Positions 1-9,442 of a DNA stretch of 64,000 bases are shown here, in pieces. Source of the DNA: Prolixibacter bellariivorans ATCC BAA-1284 (lineage in GTDB: Bacteria; Bacteroidota; Bacteroidia; Bacteroidales; Prolixibacteraceae); the NCBI RefSeq assembly GCF_000621705.1, contig NZ_JHXO01000012.1, forward strand, positions 207,580 to 271,579. Direction: 5' to 3'. Below the pieces are notes generated by a model that did not search any database, was not told the origin of the DNA, and worked only from the letters and a program-made list of their open reading frames with translations. The position numbers and the translations under genes are program-made. Position 1 is the stretch's first letter; the number at the start of each line of letters is the position of its first letter.

Positions 1-3000
1 GGTTTTTTTCATTTTCACTTCCGGTTTTGTAGTCAACTACCACCAGCTGATCGTCCTTCATCATTACCCTGTCGGGACGATGAGTCCGTTCTTTTCCCCG
101 AAGGATATCTCGTTCGGCGAGAACCTTCCAACTACCATCGAACCATGAATGAATGATGTCTTCTTCCAGTTTTCCGGCAATCTCATTTCGAAGATTCTCC
201 ATTGCTGTTTTTTCGATTTTTCCTTCAAACAACATGCGATTCAATGCCCTGTCGATGTCATGAGTAGTGATGATGTTCTCGAATAACTCATGCATTAACT
301 GTCCATAGTTCACTTTCTCTAATTTGTCACTGGGCGTAATCTCGAAGTAATTCTGGCTATGTAACCGGATTTTCAAACTATCGCCTTTCCCGCCAAATTG
401 AAAATTAGTAAGTGCAAACGAATCAGTGGCTGTTTTCACATTTCCTGAAGGTTGAAGAGCGCCCAACTCAAAGGCTTTCTCTTCCATATTCCAATAGTCC
501 GTAATGTCGATGTAATGTTGCCGGTCCTCCGAATCGAGCAATGGCGGATTTTCAAATATGCGTTGAAGCAAACCTGACATCGAGTTTCCAACTCCCTTAG
601 TCAGTTTCGGATTGTATGCACCATACACAACCAACGCATTTTTGGCACGGGTAAACGCCACATACAACAAATTGAGGTTGTCGACAGCACTGTACAACAA
701 CTCGGTAAAGTATTCATCAGCAAATAACGAATTCGTCAGATTCTTTTTATACTTCACAGGAACCAGTGCAAGTTCGCTCAACGGTTCGCTATCGGGCTTA
801 CACCACAAATGCGGCGCATGTTTCGGATCAGGATAAACCGGCCAGTCACAGAATGGAATAAAGACAACCGGAAATTCCAATCCCTTCGATTTATGAATGG
901 TCAGAACGCGGATAGCGTTTTGTTCCTCTGCCACACTGATGGTTTTACTAAAACCGGTACTCTCCCACCAATCGACAAACGAGTTGATATCGGCTGACTC
1001 CGTACGCGTATAATCCAGTAGAATATCTAAAAATGCCTGCAGATAGGGCCATTCTCCGGAAATACTATTCAAACGGAATTCTCGAATCAACCGTTCAGCC
1101 AGATTGTACAACGGCAATCCTCTTAGTTCATTTTTCAGGGCAACGCTTTCTTCGTCTCCCAGCCAAGGATTAAACAGCGCCGGCATGTTATTCATATAAT
1201 CAAAATACCAGTCAGCTGCTTCGTCCTGATCCATTTTCGAAGTTCCAAATAAATCCAGCTGCTGTTTACCGTTATTCTTTAATAATACCTGCTCTTGTTG
1301 CGGCATGGAAGGAAGCAGATAAAAGAAAAACTCGTGAATCATTTCAGCTTCCCTGATTTTATTCTTCGGGCCGGCCAAAATATGAAAGTAGTTCAGGATG
1401 AACTTCACCGTTGCGGCATTGCCCACAAACAATGAGTCGTTCGAAATAACCTCGTAACTAAAAGCTGAATCAGGAGTTGCCAATTTCTTTTCAAGCAATG
1501 CCTTGGCAATTTCCGCGCCTTCCCGCTTATTCCGCACGAGAATCGCGATGTCGCCCGGTTCATAACCCAGCTCCTGCATTTTCTCGATATTCGAGATGGT
1601 TTTATTGATGGCCATTTGCCGGAAGTCGTCTTTGCTTCCTTCATTTTCCATCAGCTCTATGCGCACGTATCCATTTTCACTTTCACTTTTAGCGCACTTC
1701 TGAAAATGATCGGCATACGCTTTGGCTATCAGATTTTCGAAATCTCCTTTGTTTTTAATCGTGTCGCCGGTAGATTCCAGTTGAGCATTCACGTCATCCT
1801 GCAAAAATTCGGAAGCCTGCCGGAAGATAATGTTATTGAAGTCGATGACGTTCTTTGAGCTTCGCCAGTTGGTATCAAGCGTTACTTTGTCGAGGCCGTA
1901 ATGCTGAAAATCATTCTCCAGTTGATTGGCCAGTAGATTCCAATCGCCGTTACGCCAACGGTAAATCGATTGCTTCACGTCACCTACCACCATATTTTGT
2001 CCACCTTCCGCCAGTGAGTTTTCCACCAATGGATTCAGGTTATGCCATTGCATTCGCGATGTATCCTGGAACTCATCGAGCATGAAATGTTGATAAACGG
2101 AGCCCATCTTTTCGTAAACGAACGGCGTATCGCTGCCGGCTATCACTTTATTCAGCAACTGCGCCGTGTCACTCAGGATAAGAATGTTCTTTTCCAGAGA
2201 TATTTCCTTGACTTTGGAAGCCAAGTCAGTTAAAACTCCCAGCGTATAAAGATTGGGAAGAACAGCCTTCGCTGACTCAACCCTTGGTGATTCTTCGTTG
2301 TAATATTGCAATGCCTCGTTGAGCAGACTATTTAATCCTTCGTCATAGGCCGAAGCAATAGCATTCTTCACTGCAGGATCTGTCGTTTTGGTCGACCAAT
2401 CGTCAAGATTGTCAACGGCTTTTAATACCCGCGCACTGGGCTCATATTTTCCTTCCGTCAATTTTGGGAAATAGGAAGCAAATGAAGTCTTGCCGTATTT
2501 AAAAGACTCCGGGCTTAATCCATGGCTGGTCATCAAAGCAATCGCTTTTCGCCCAATATCAGCCATCCGCTCATCGAATTCCTCGGCAATCATTTTTAAT
2601 TTCTTGCCATAATCAGCCAGGAACTCCTTGTCCTCCATGCGTGCAATCAATTCCTCATCGAATGTCCGGAAAGCTTCGCCGAAGATTTCGCTTCCCCTTT
2701 CCAGTATATGCTGCTTAAAGTTCCAATTCTGTCCTACCTGCAAAGTCTGCTCTGCAAAATCCAAAAACCATTCTCTGAGCAATTCATTATCATCAATACC
2801 AAGAAAAAGCCTTTCGACGGCTTCCTCCAAAATAGCCCGATGATCCAGCTCGGTACGAAATGAAGCATGTAACCGGATTTCACGCGTAAAAGCCCGGACA
2901 ACCCGTTGAAAGAAACTATCGATGGTACTGACTGAAAAACGGGAATAATCGTGCAATACAGATTTCAATATCTTATTGGCGAGTTTCCGAAGCGCCTCTT

Positions 3001-3241
3001 CCGGTATACCAGAAACAGACATTAATGTATCCAAATGCTGTGAAGGCTGACCACTGGCCAACAAATAAAGTTCACTAAGTATCCTTCCCTTCATTTCGGC
3101 TGTTGCCTTATTGGTAAAGGTGACAGCCAAAATATGTCGGTAAGCCGTTGGTTCCTGAAAAATCAGTTTCAGATATTCCCGGGTAATCTGAAACGTTTTT
3201 CCCGAACCGGCCGAAGCTTTATATATTTTCAAATTAGACAT
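1..3241 (-). CDS. UvrD/RecB-like (AddA-type) helicase-nuclease, 3' end outside window
   Basis: Open reading frame of 1080 codons running off the left edge, so the C-terminus is missing. Superfamily 1 helicase motifs appear in order: Walker A ASAGSGKT at residues 9-16, TFTNKATAEMK near 41, Walker B MLDEFQDTS, VGDVKQSIYRWR, LDTNWRSS, TIHKSKGLEFPVVF and YVAFTRAKNAL. Near the window edge VVDYKTGS matches the core of a PD-(D/E)XK (RecB-type) nuclease. Helicase plus C-terminal nuclease is the AddA/RecB layout used for processing double-strand break ends. The start is set by the ATG directly before LKIYKASAGSGKT. The partner AddB-like subunit, if present, would lie outside the window. Confidence 0.9.
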   Translation of the reverse strand, partial: MSNLKIYKASAGSGKTFQITREYLKLIFQEPTAYRHILAVTFTNKATAEMKGRILSELYLLASGQPSQHLDTLMSVSGIPEEALRKLANKILKSVLHDYSRFSVSTIDSFFQRVVRAFTREIRLHASFRTELDHRAILEEAVERLFLGIDDNELLREWFLDFAEQTLQVGQNWNFKQHILERGSEIFGEAFRTFDEELIARMEDKEFLADYGKKLKMIAEEFDERMADIGRKAIALMTSHGLSPESFKYGKTSFASYFPKLTEGKYEPSARVLKAVDNLDDWSTKTTDPAVKNAIASAYDEGLNSLLNEALQYYNEESPRVESAKAVLPNLYTLGVLTDLASKVKEISLEKNILILSDTAQLLNKVIAGSDTPFVYEKMGSVYQHFMLDEFQDTSRMQWHNLNPLVENSLAEGGQNMVVGDVKQSIYRWRNGDWNLLANQLENDFQHYGLDKVTLDTNWRSSKNVIDFNNIIFRQASEFLQDDVNAQLESTGDTIKNKGDFENLIAKAYADHFQKCAKSESENGYVRIELMENEGSKDDFRQMAINKTISNIEKMQELGYEPGDIAILVRNKREGAEIAKALLEKKLATPDSAFSYEVISNDSLFVGNAATVKFILNYFHILAGPKNKIREAEMIHEFFFYLLPSMPQQEQVLLKNNGKQQLDLFGTSKMDQDEAADWYFDYMNNMPALFNPWLGDEESVALKNELRGLPLYNLAERLIREFRLNSISGEWPYLQAFLDILLDYTRTESADINSFVDWWESTGFSKTISVAEEQNAIRVLTIHKSKGLEFPVVFIPFCDWPVYPDPKHAPHLWCKPDSEPLSELALVPVKYKKNLTNSLFADEYFTELLYSAVDNLNLLYVAFTRAKNALVVYGAYNPKLTKGVGNSMSGLLQRIFENPPLLDSEDRQHYIDITDYWNMEEKAFELGALQPSGNVKTATDSFALTNFQFGGKGDSLKIRLHSQNYFEITPSDKLEKVNYGQLMHELFENIITTHDIDRALNRMLFEGKIEKTAMENLRNEIAGKLEEDIIHSWFDGSWKVLAERDILRGKERTHRPDRVMMKDDQLVVVDYKTGSENEKN

Positions 3242-3646
3242 TATCGCAACATTTTTTTGGCGTTTCCAATCGATTCATCCTCCTCCACTACTCATCATTT
3301 CCGCATAAAACCTGTAGCATCTGACCGAATTCCTGTAAAAGTAGAAAACATCTCCGGAAAAAGATTTTACACTCACAATATTTATCCCTTTTGCTGCTTC
3401 AATTTTTGTTGCAAAGCCCGAAATAACTGATGATATGACATCTGAGACAAGGACATTGATACCTCTTGCTAACCCGATAAACTTTACAATTCGCTATTTT
3501 CTATCATAATTACATAATATTTTGCCATTATCGTGCGTTATTAAAGGCAAAGGGTAATTCAGTATTACCAAAAAAATGTTATGTTAGCAAGCTCAAAATT
3601 CGAGAAATTGTACAGTTTGACTAACCCAATTCACAAATACGGAAGC
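3242..3646. other. 405-bp gap between divergent genes
   Basis: Separates the helicase (minus) from the fibre-like protein (plus) and must hold both promoters. It is AT-rich near 3480-3560. I see no clear -33/-7 pair, hairpin, repeat or small gene. Confidence 0.5.
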
Positions 3647-5656
3647 ATGAAAATCCTAAATTCTGAGAAAGTAACTTACTTGTTGTTGTTCGGGTTGCTT
3701 TTATTTTTCACCCCCGGTATCACTGTGGCTCAAAATGTTTCAGTAAGTGATGAACCCCATAGCCCGGACTCGACTGCGGTTTTGGACATATATTCAAACA
3801 CCAAAGGTCTGCTTATCCCCCGTGTAGACCTGGTTGCTCCTGATGATCCTGTTGTTGGCACTAAGCCGGTTGGATTGCTGGTCTGGAATAAAACCGCTTC
3901 TGCATCATATCCAAATATTGGATTGCACTACTGGGATGGAAGTGATTGGAAAAGTGTTTCATCGACCGAATATGTTCCGCAAGCATCAGCTTATTATATT
4001 AGTAATGCTACATCATACGAAAGTGCCGACTCCATCCTGGATAAGAGCATAAATGGCTTGCAATTATTTCTCGACCAAATCGCTCAATTACCTAATACGC
4101 CGGCAAATTATCTAACCAACATCTACGCTACCCGACAGGGAGCCGGATTAAACGAAACCGATGGTGCTTATCTGAATCATCCTACTGCTACCTATATTTC
4201 GACAGCAACTTCACTGAATGAAGCAGATTCACTGTTGGATAATCAATTGACTACGGTTACCAATTCTACCGCAACAAACAGCGCTGCCCTTGTCAACTTA
4301 AACACACGGGTTACAAACAATACAAATGCGATTGCCACAAACACGTCCGATATTTCAACAAATACTTCTGACATTTCAAACCTGCAAACGCAAGTCAACA
4401 ATCTTACTTCTAATACATCCACACAAACCGAAATAGACGCGGTTGAAGCCGGAGCCGGTTTAAATGCCGACGGGACCTATTCGGCTAACAGTGGAGCCAC
4501 CTATATTGGAACTGCTACAAGCTTGAACAACGCTGATAATCTGCTGGATCAGGCTATAAGTTCGGTAATGGCAGATGTACAAACCAACAATCAGGATGTT
4601 ACGCAACTAACCCAAGATGTAGCCAACGTACAACAACAGGCTACAAACATTCAAGCTGAGCTGGATAATACTCAGGCTGGAGCCGGATTAGGAACTGACG
4701 GAAGTTATACCGCTAATACCGGAACCAACGTAATCACTAGTGCAACCGACCTGAATAATGCCGATGTACTGCTTGATCAGGCTGTAACAGCAGTTACCAC
4801 AACGGCTCAAACCAATCAGTCGAATATTTCCAGTTTGGATACTCGCGTACAAACATTGGAGAACAATACGGTTTCCAGTAGTGATTTTGGAGCTGCCGGT
4901 ACGGTAGAAGCAAATAAGGCAATTGTTGCCGGAAGTGATAAGTCCGTTAGTGGCTTTAACAAAATATCTACAGATGGTAAAGTAACCGTTGGAGCGACAA
5001 CTCAACCGGAGGCATCGGCCATTATGGAAGTTAATTCCACCACGCAGGGTTTTCTTCCTCCACGGATGACGCTGGCGCAGATTGACGCGATAGCCTCACC
5101 CGCTGAAGGTTTGATGGTTTACTGTACTTCACTGCATCAACCGCTCTATTACAACGGTTCTCACTGGATGACCTATACTGGCAGACCTGCCGAAATCAAA
5201 GTTGGAAATAAACTGGAAGGTGGTATTATCTTCTATATCAATAATTCGACCAATGAGGTTTACGTCGTAGCAGAACAAGTATTTAACGGCCTTGAATGGG
5301 GACCGACTGACCAGATGATTGGTGCAACCAGCACTGACGGAGCATCCAATACATCACTTATCAATACGGCTCTGGCAAGTAATACCACCTATGCTGCTCC
5401 ATTCTGTGAAAGTTATACGTACGAACTAAAAACTGATTGGTATCTGCCTTCACAGGAGGAAATGGCTTTGCTGTATGCCGCACAGGCCCAGCTGCCTGCA
5501 GGATTTATCCAGTCAGCGTATTACTGGACTTCAACAGAAGTTGATGCATCAAAAGCAGTAGCATTCGATGGTTCAACCGGAACGGCTATCACTGCTGGTC
5601 AGTTGAAGTCAAGCCTATACCAATTTTACGCAATCCGGAAATTCGTTATTCAGTAA
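3647..5656 (+). CDS. Secreted protein with phage-fibre-like repeats and a DUF1566-like C-terminus
   Basis: The start is placed at the ATG before ILNSEKVTYLLLFG because a signal peptide ending TVAQ follows; an upstream in-frame ATG at 3581 is possible. A module SPDSTAVLDIYSNTKGLLIPR occurs after the signal and again later as PEASAIMEVNSTTQGFLPPR. Between them lie four related units of the form Y-I-x-x-A-T-S-x-x-x-A-D-x-x-L-D; the last three are each preceded by GAGL..DG.Y. Thr/Asn-rich coiled-coil-like stretches (repeated NTSDIS) link the units. The last ~150 residues (GGIIFYI, WYLPSQEEM, YYWTSTE) resemble the DUF1566/Lcl fold of Bacteroidota surface proteins. It probably forms a trimeric surface fibre. 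It lies 8 nt upstream of the next gene, so the two are likely cotranscribed. Exact function unknown. Confidence 0.8.
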   Translation: MKILNSEKVTYLLLFGLLLFFTPGITVAQNVSVSDEPHSPDSTAVLDIYSNTKGLLIPRVDLVAPDDPVVGTKPVGLLVWNKTASASYPNIGLHYWDGSDWKSVSSTEYVPQASAYYISNATSYESADSILDKSINGLQLFLDQIAQLPNTPANYLTNIYATRQGAGLNETDGAYLNHPTATYISTATSLNEADSLLDNQLTTVTNSTATNSAALVNLNTRVTNNTNAIATNTSDISTNTSDISNLQTQVNNLTSNTSTQTEIDAVEAGAGLNADGTYSANSGATYIGTATSLNNADNLLDQAISSVMADVQTNNQDVTQLTQDVANVQQQATNIQAELDNTQAGAGLGTDGSYTANTGTNVITSATDLNNADVLLDQAVTAVTTTAQTNQSNISSLDTRVQTLENNTVSSSDFGAAGTVEANKAIVAGSDKSVSGFNKISTDGKVTVGATTQPEASAIMEVNSTTQGFLPPRMTLAQIDAIASPAEGLMVYCTSLHQPLYYNGSHWMTYTGRPAEIKVGNKLEGGIIFYINNSTNEVYVVAEQVFNGLEWGPTDQMIGATSTDGASNTSLINTALASNTTYAAPFCESYTYELKTDWYLPSQEEMALLYAAQAQLPAGFIQSAYYWTSTEVDASKAVAFDGSTGTAITAGQLKSSLYQFYAIRKFVIQ

Positions 5657-5664
5657 GCAAAGTA

Positions 5665-6837
5665 ATGAATCGACTCATATACATACCACTCCTTTTAGCC
5701 TTTGTACTCCTGTGTAAAACACAAGCAGATGCACAGCAAGCTGTTTTTCATAACAGCGGTGCACAGATTGTGATTACCAAAGGAGCTGACGTAAACATTC
5801 AGGGTTCCATGCTCAGTGAACCGTCCAATAATATTGCTCCTAAAATTAAATTAAACGGGAATCTTAGTGTTTCAGGTGACATCATTAATCATTCCGACAA
5901 TCTGTTCCGCATATCCGAAGGGTACCTGATTTTAACAGGCTCGGGAACCCAGGTTATCAGCAGTAATTTCTCCTCTCCGTTTCTGGTATACAACCTGGAG
6001 CTTAACGGAACAGGAACGACGCTGCTGCAAACTAACGTTCGAATTATCAACGACCTGAACTTTCAGCAGGGATATCTCGATGTCGGTGACCAGGATTTAG
6101 TTCTGTATTCAAATGCTTTTACTTCCGGCACACCGGGAGATCAATCCATGATTATCACTTCAGGTACAGGAAGATTGATTAAAAGCATGCCCCAACAAGA
6201 AGATATAACGTTACCTGTAGGAAGTACTGCCAAAGGTGCTCACTATTCTCCCGTCGATGTTGCCTGGCAATCGGGTACCTTTTACAGTAATAGCATAGTT
6301 ATGCTTTCGGTTAAACCGGAAAAACTGGATGCTAATACAAGCCCGCAGAATTACCTTGAAAAATACTGGGATGTGCAGGTAAGCGACGTCGATAATCCGA
6401 AAGCCAACCTGACATTTCATTATGCGCCGGAAGAGGTTTTTGGTGACTCATCGCAGATTTATGCCATGCGCTTCTTTGAAAACAACGGGCAGATGTGGCC
6501 GCGCTTCGATGGCAACCTCAATCCGGTAACCCATAGCTTTACCTTTGCGACTAGTAATTTTGGCAAATTTACGGCGGGTGATTTAGGTACCTCTGACTTC
6601 TCAGATGTTATTGTTTTCCCAAACCCTAATAACGGCGCTTTCTCCATTAAGGTAATTGCTCCGGCAGAAGGTATGATGGATATGCAATTTACCAACATGG
6701 CAGGTCAGCAATTATACTCAGGTCAAATCGATCAGGGTATTCATGAATATGACTTTACCAACTCGCCTAAAGGCGTATATTTTGTGAAGATTTTCTTCTC
6801 GAACAAGATTGTAACACGTAAAATCGTTATACGATAA
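5665..6837 (+). CDS. Secreted protein with T9SS type A sorting domain
   Basis: 390 residues with an N-terminal signal peptide ending in ADAQ. A beta-rich region follows with repeated short strands (NGNLSVSGDI, LTGSGTQVIS, LELNGTGTTLLQ). The C-terminal ~75 residues form a Por secretion tail: VFPNPNNGAFSIKV, then GQQLYSGQ, SPKGVYFVKIF and a basic end RKIVIR. Such tails direct export through the type IX system and anchoring or release at the cell surface. It starts 8 nt after the fibre-like gene, and a strong terminator follows at 6883, so the pair is a two-gene unit. The passenger domain is not recognised. Confidence 0.85.
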   Translation: MNRLIYIPLLLAFVLLCKTQADAQQAVFHNSGAQIVITKGADVNIQGSMLSEPSNNIAPKIKLNGNLSVSGDIINHSDNLFRISEGYLILTGSGTQVISSNFSSPFLVYNLELNGTGTTLLQTNVRIINDLNFQQGYLDVGDQDLVLYSNAFTSGTPGDQSMIITSGTGRLIKSMPQQEDITLPVGSTAKGAHYSPVDVAWQSGTFYSNSIVMLSVKPEKLDANTSPQNYLEKYWDVQVSDVDNPKANLTFHYAPEEVFGDSSQIYAMRFFENNGQMWPRFDGNLNPVTHSFTFATSNFGKFTAGDLGTSDFSDVIVFPNPNNGAFSIKVIAPAEGMMDMQFTNMAGQQLYSGQIDQGIHEYDFTNSPKGVYFVKIFFSNKIVTRKIVIR

Positions 6838-6882
6838 TATAGAGACTGTTTTATTGAATAAAAAGGCAAATATTCAAGAAAG

Positions 6883-6922
6883 AGTCTGTCCCAAAAAGCA
6901 AGTGGACAGACTTTTTTTTTTT
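6883..6922 (+). terminator. Rho-independent terminator of the fibre/T9SS operon
   Basis: Perfect 9-bp stem AGTCTGTCC / GGACAGACT (6883-6891 and 6904-6912) with a 12-nt loop, followed by an 11-T run. It sits 45 nt after the stop of the T9SS-tail gene. Confidence 0.92.
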
Positions 6923-6947
6923 AGCATTCGTTGGGTCAACAAAATAT

Positions 6948-7125
6948 CAAGAGATAAATAATTTTTGTCAAGACTTTATTTTAAAATACCAAGACATAAT
7001 TTAAAAACGTCAAGACATTTTAAACAAAACATTTAGACATTTTTTCTAAAAGATCTTGATGTTTTTCGAAAAAGTCCGGACTTTTTGAAAAAAGGTCAAG
7101 ACTTTCTTTCAATACTGTCTGAACT
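6948..7125. repeat. Degenerate tandem repeat, 21-bp period, about nine units
   Basis: The motif CAAGAC (followed by A/T-rich sequence) recurs at 6948 (as CAAGAG), 6969, 6990 and 7011, exactly 21 bp apart. Weaker versions follow near 7033, 7055, 7076 (CCGGAC), 7097 (CAAGAC) and 7118 (TCTGAA). The 21-bp period equals seven codons. Read on the minus strand, the right half gives a heptad-like series (ESLDLFSK, SPDFFEK, HQDLLEK), with stop codons in the left half. It lies between two terminators, so it is either a decayed coding repeat or a non-coding minisatellite. Confidence 0.7.
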
Positions 7126-7173
7126 TTTCCACGGTAAGGTATATACTCCCTAAAAAACAAGTAATGATTCAAG

Positions 7174-7210
7174 AAAAAAGAGGCTGTCCCAAACGAGACG
7201 GCCTCTTTTA
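7174..7210 (-). terminator. Bidirectional terminator, mainly for the SPOR-domain gene
   Basis: Long hairpin AAAAGAGGCTGTC / GACGGCCTCTTTT around a short loop (7176-7209). On the minus strand it is followed by TTTTTTC, about 105 nt beyond the stop of the SPOR-domain gene. On the plus strand it ends TTTTAATC and could also stop readthrough from the left. Confidence 0.8.
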
Positions 7211-7314
7211 ATCTTATAGATCTCATAATTATCGGTTCAGAGCCCCCACGGGAAGAATTACCCGTTTTTCGGGGAAAGTATTTCACTGCTTAACGCCCCA
7301 TTCGGATGCAATAA

Positions 7315-8676
7315 CTATTCATCGTATACCCCATGGAACTCGCCGGAAATGGAACGTAAGCGCATACCATTTTTGTAACCAACCACAAAAGCATCTTTTA
7401 TCTTCGTATCTCTCCTGATACGTTTTTTGAACGCTTCGGCCTCCGGATAAGTATCGAAAGTTCCTAACGTAAATTTCAGGTAACCGTCCTGCTCTTCGCT
7501 CTTGATTGGCTCTGTCAGATGAAGTATTCTTGCCAGCTCTTCAACAGTATAGTGATACTGAGCAAACGCGCCAACCTGAACAGTAAAACGATATACTGCG
7601 TCCTTATACAAATGACCGCTTGCTTTCACATTGTCGCTGCCGGTACGGTAAAAACCAAACTGCCCATCAATTTGTTGCGCTCCTGCATAATCTTTCAGCG
7701 GAAGAATCTTATAGCTCAACATCATGGTCGAACCTTTGGGCAATTGCGGGTAATCTACATGGATATCCGTCTTATCATAACTCTTCGTTGAATCATTCCA
7801 CGCGTAAACGCCCTTAGGAAGTGGAATATCCAACATTCCCGGCGTACTCAGATCACCTTTCTGAATTTTGATATCCAAATGGTACTCATGCCCGGGTAAG
7901 AGTTTATTTTCTGTATTCACCGTAAGGGGAACTTCCTTCAAACCGAATTTTTTATCCAAATCAAGCATGTCTTCGGCCTTCTTCTCCCCTCTTCTCTTTC
8001 CAAATTTATAAACCAGTCCAACCTCACCAACCAGGTAATTCGGATTTCTCAGCCACTTGTAGTCTCTGTCGTTTCCTCCTTCGTAATATTGAGAATCAAG
8101 ACCACGCCACGATGCTCCCAAACGGAATCCCAAATGATGTGTCAGATTATAATCGAAAAGCAATCCTACCTGATAGGAAATTTTGTAGTTATCTTTTGGC
8201 TTAACAATATTAGGCGACGGTTCAAATATATTTACACCTCCACCGACTTTCCCGTAAAAGGCATATCGCTTTTGCGAAACATCGTTTGCCTGTAAATTGG
8301 TGAAATTAATCAATCCGTTCAGGTTGATATCATGGTAATAGGAATAATCGTTACCAATTGCCCGGGCAAAACCGAACTCATATTCGGTCTCAATCGAAAA
8401 CACATCGTTTATTTTTCGATGAATACCGGCACCCACAAACGGAGTAATTTCGTTAAAATAGGCATTGAAGTATGGATCCAATTCATTATTTATCGCCTTG
8501 AAATAATTAGTGGCTCCTCCGTTAATGTAAAAAAACCAGGGTTGACTGATGTGATACTTTTCTGGTTTTGCCTGTGTACTGTCCTGTTCCTGGGCAGCTG
8601 CACCAACTGATACAGAAATCAATAAAAGCATCATCGTGGCACGAAATAATCCAAGCAGAGTAAAATGTCTTCTCAT
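7315..8676 (-). CDS. SPOR-domain envelope protein with beta-barrel-like N-terminal part
   Basis: The start is placed at the second ATG (MRRHFTLL...), which gives a clean signal peptide ending GAAAQ; the upstream ATG at 8724 would add 16 residues before it. The mature first half has the alternating aromatic/glycine pattern of outer-membrane barrel proteins (YFNEITPFVGAGIHRKI, GKVGGGVNIFEP, GFRLGASWRGL, VGEVGLVYKFGKRRGE). A linker with Ig-like character follows (LLPGHEYHLDIKIQ). The last ~80 residues (YRFTVQVGAFAQY ... LKFTLGTFDTYPEAEAFKKRI) match the SPOR fold, which binds septal peptidoglycan lacking stem peptides. It likely links the outer membrane to the cell wall. Single-gene unit with its own terminator. 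Confidence 0.8.
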   Translation of the reverse strand: MRRHFTLLGLFRATMMLLLISVSVGAAAQEQDSTQAKPEKYHISQPWFFYINGGATNYFKAINNELDPYFNAYFNEITPFVGAGIHRKINDVFSIETEYEFGFARAIGNDYSYYHDINLNGLINFTNLQANDVSQKRYAFYGKVGGGVNIFEPSPNIVKPKDNYKISYQVGLLFDYNLTHHLGFRLGASWRGLDSQYYEGGNDRDYKWLRNPNYLVGEVGLVYKFGKRRGEKKAEDMLDLDKKFGLKEVPLTVNTENKLLPGHEYHLDIKIQKGDLSTPGMLDIPLPKGVYAWNDSTKSYDKTDIHVDYPQLPKGSTMMLSYKILPLKDYAGAQQIDGQFGFYRTGSDNVKASGHLYKDAVYRFTVQVGAFAQYHYTVEELARILHLTEPIKSEEQDGYLKFTLGTFDTYPEAEAFKKRIRRDTKIKDAFVVGYKNGMRLRSISGEFHGVYDE

Positions 8677-8744
8677 TTTTATCACGGTTAGTTGCAAAAA
8701 CAACGTAAAATGGTTTCTTCTCAATATTTATTAAGGGTCTGAAC

Positions 8745-8761
8745 CAAATTTAGAAAATTTG
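8745..8761. promoter_or_regulatory. Palindrome upstream of the SPOR-domain gene
   Basis: Perfect inverted repeat CAAATTT-AGA-AAATTTG, 69 nt upstream of the proposed start. A GGGT/ACCC pair flanks it more loosely. Position and symmetry suit an operator, but AT-rich palindromes of this size also occur by chance. Confidence 0.3.
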
Positions 8762-8855
8762 AACCCCATTTCTGAATTTAATGAAAAATATTATCAACAA
8801 ATACAACCAACTTATTATCTATAAAGAAGGTATAACCTGAAAACGAATACATTCC

Positions 8856-9293
8856 TTAACTAAGTTTAAACCGAACCCGAAGCACACCATCGCAAAAAGA
8901 GGTAGAAATCAAATGAAACTCCCCGACTTCTTTGGTTTGGTTAACATGCTCGCCAATACAGGGACAGGCATCATATTCACCAACATGCACAATACGCAGA
9001 TGCTCCTCATCAATGGCTTCTTCAGGCAACCGATCCAGATTGTATCGCTCTGCCGCCACATCGTAAGTAACCATTTCGTGACCTACAGCCAAATTCCAGC
9101 CAATAACTTCATTGACCCGCGATTCAAGATCCTTTTCCTCATCACTGTTCAGCGGGCGGTTAAACCGATAATCACATTTCGATTTTTTTCGCTCGATATG
9201 ACTGGAAAAGGCCCGGTTACAACCAAACATACGCATCATCGTCTGATTTAAAATATGCTCGGCCGTATGCATCCGATGATCGTAATCTTTCAT
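8856..9293 (-). CDS. AlaX-type tRNA-editing hydrolase
   Basis: 145 residues. The zinc motifs of the alanyl/threonyl-tRNA synthetase editing (second additional) domain are intact: HTAEH near residues 9-13 and CIGEH near 110-114. The family hydrolyses misacylated tRNAs, typically Ser-tRNA(Ala), in trans. At 145 aa it is a short, free-standing form without the N-terminal glycine-rich domain of larger AlaX. The genes on both sides are unrelated, so context says little about its substrate. A -7-like box (TATTTTTG on the minus strand, 9312-9319) lies just upstream. Confidence 0.85.
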   Translation of the reverse strand: MKDYDHRMHTAEHILNQTMMRMFGCNRAFSSHIERKKSKCDYRFNRPLNSDEEKDLESRVNEVIGWNLAVGHEMVTYDVAAERYNLDRLPEEAIDEEHLRIVHVGEYDACPCIGEHVNQTKEVGEFHLISTSFCDGVLRVRFKLS

Positions 9294-9311
9294 TAGTTAG
9301 TTTATTTAAAA

Positions 9312-9319
9312 CAAAAATA
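9312..9319 (-). promoter_or_regulatory. Possible -7 box for the AlaX-like gene
   Basis: Minus-strand TATTTTTG fits the Bacteroidota -7 consensus TAnnTTTG and would start RNA about 12 nt before the ATG at 9293. No convincing -33 TTTG lies 19 nt upstream, so this is tentative. Confidence 0.3.
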
Positions 9320-9442
9320 GCCAATTCTACTGTTATATTCGCGGTATTTCTTGCATAGCCTGTTTCAAAATATGAATTTTATGTTTCCACCATGCAACAC
9401 AAATGAAATCGTCTCGTCATTCAAACAGAAGTATAAAACAAA

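Noticed and set aside
4688..5005. 105-codon minus-strand frame within the fibre-like gene
   Set aside because: Antisense shadow of the repeated coding sequence.
6948..7125. Possible CRISPR array
   Set aside because: Unit is 21 bp with a 6-bp core and no unique spacers or cas genes; a tandem repeat fits better.
7020..7286. 88-codon minus-strand open frame across the 21-bp repeat
   Set aside because: It runs through the terminator hairpin of the SPOR-domain gene and its heptad-like reading comes from the repeat; no ribosome-binding site or known protein.
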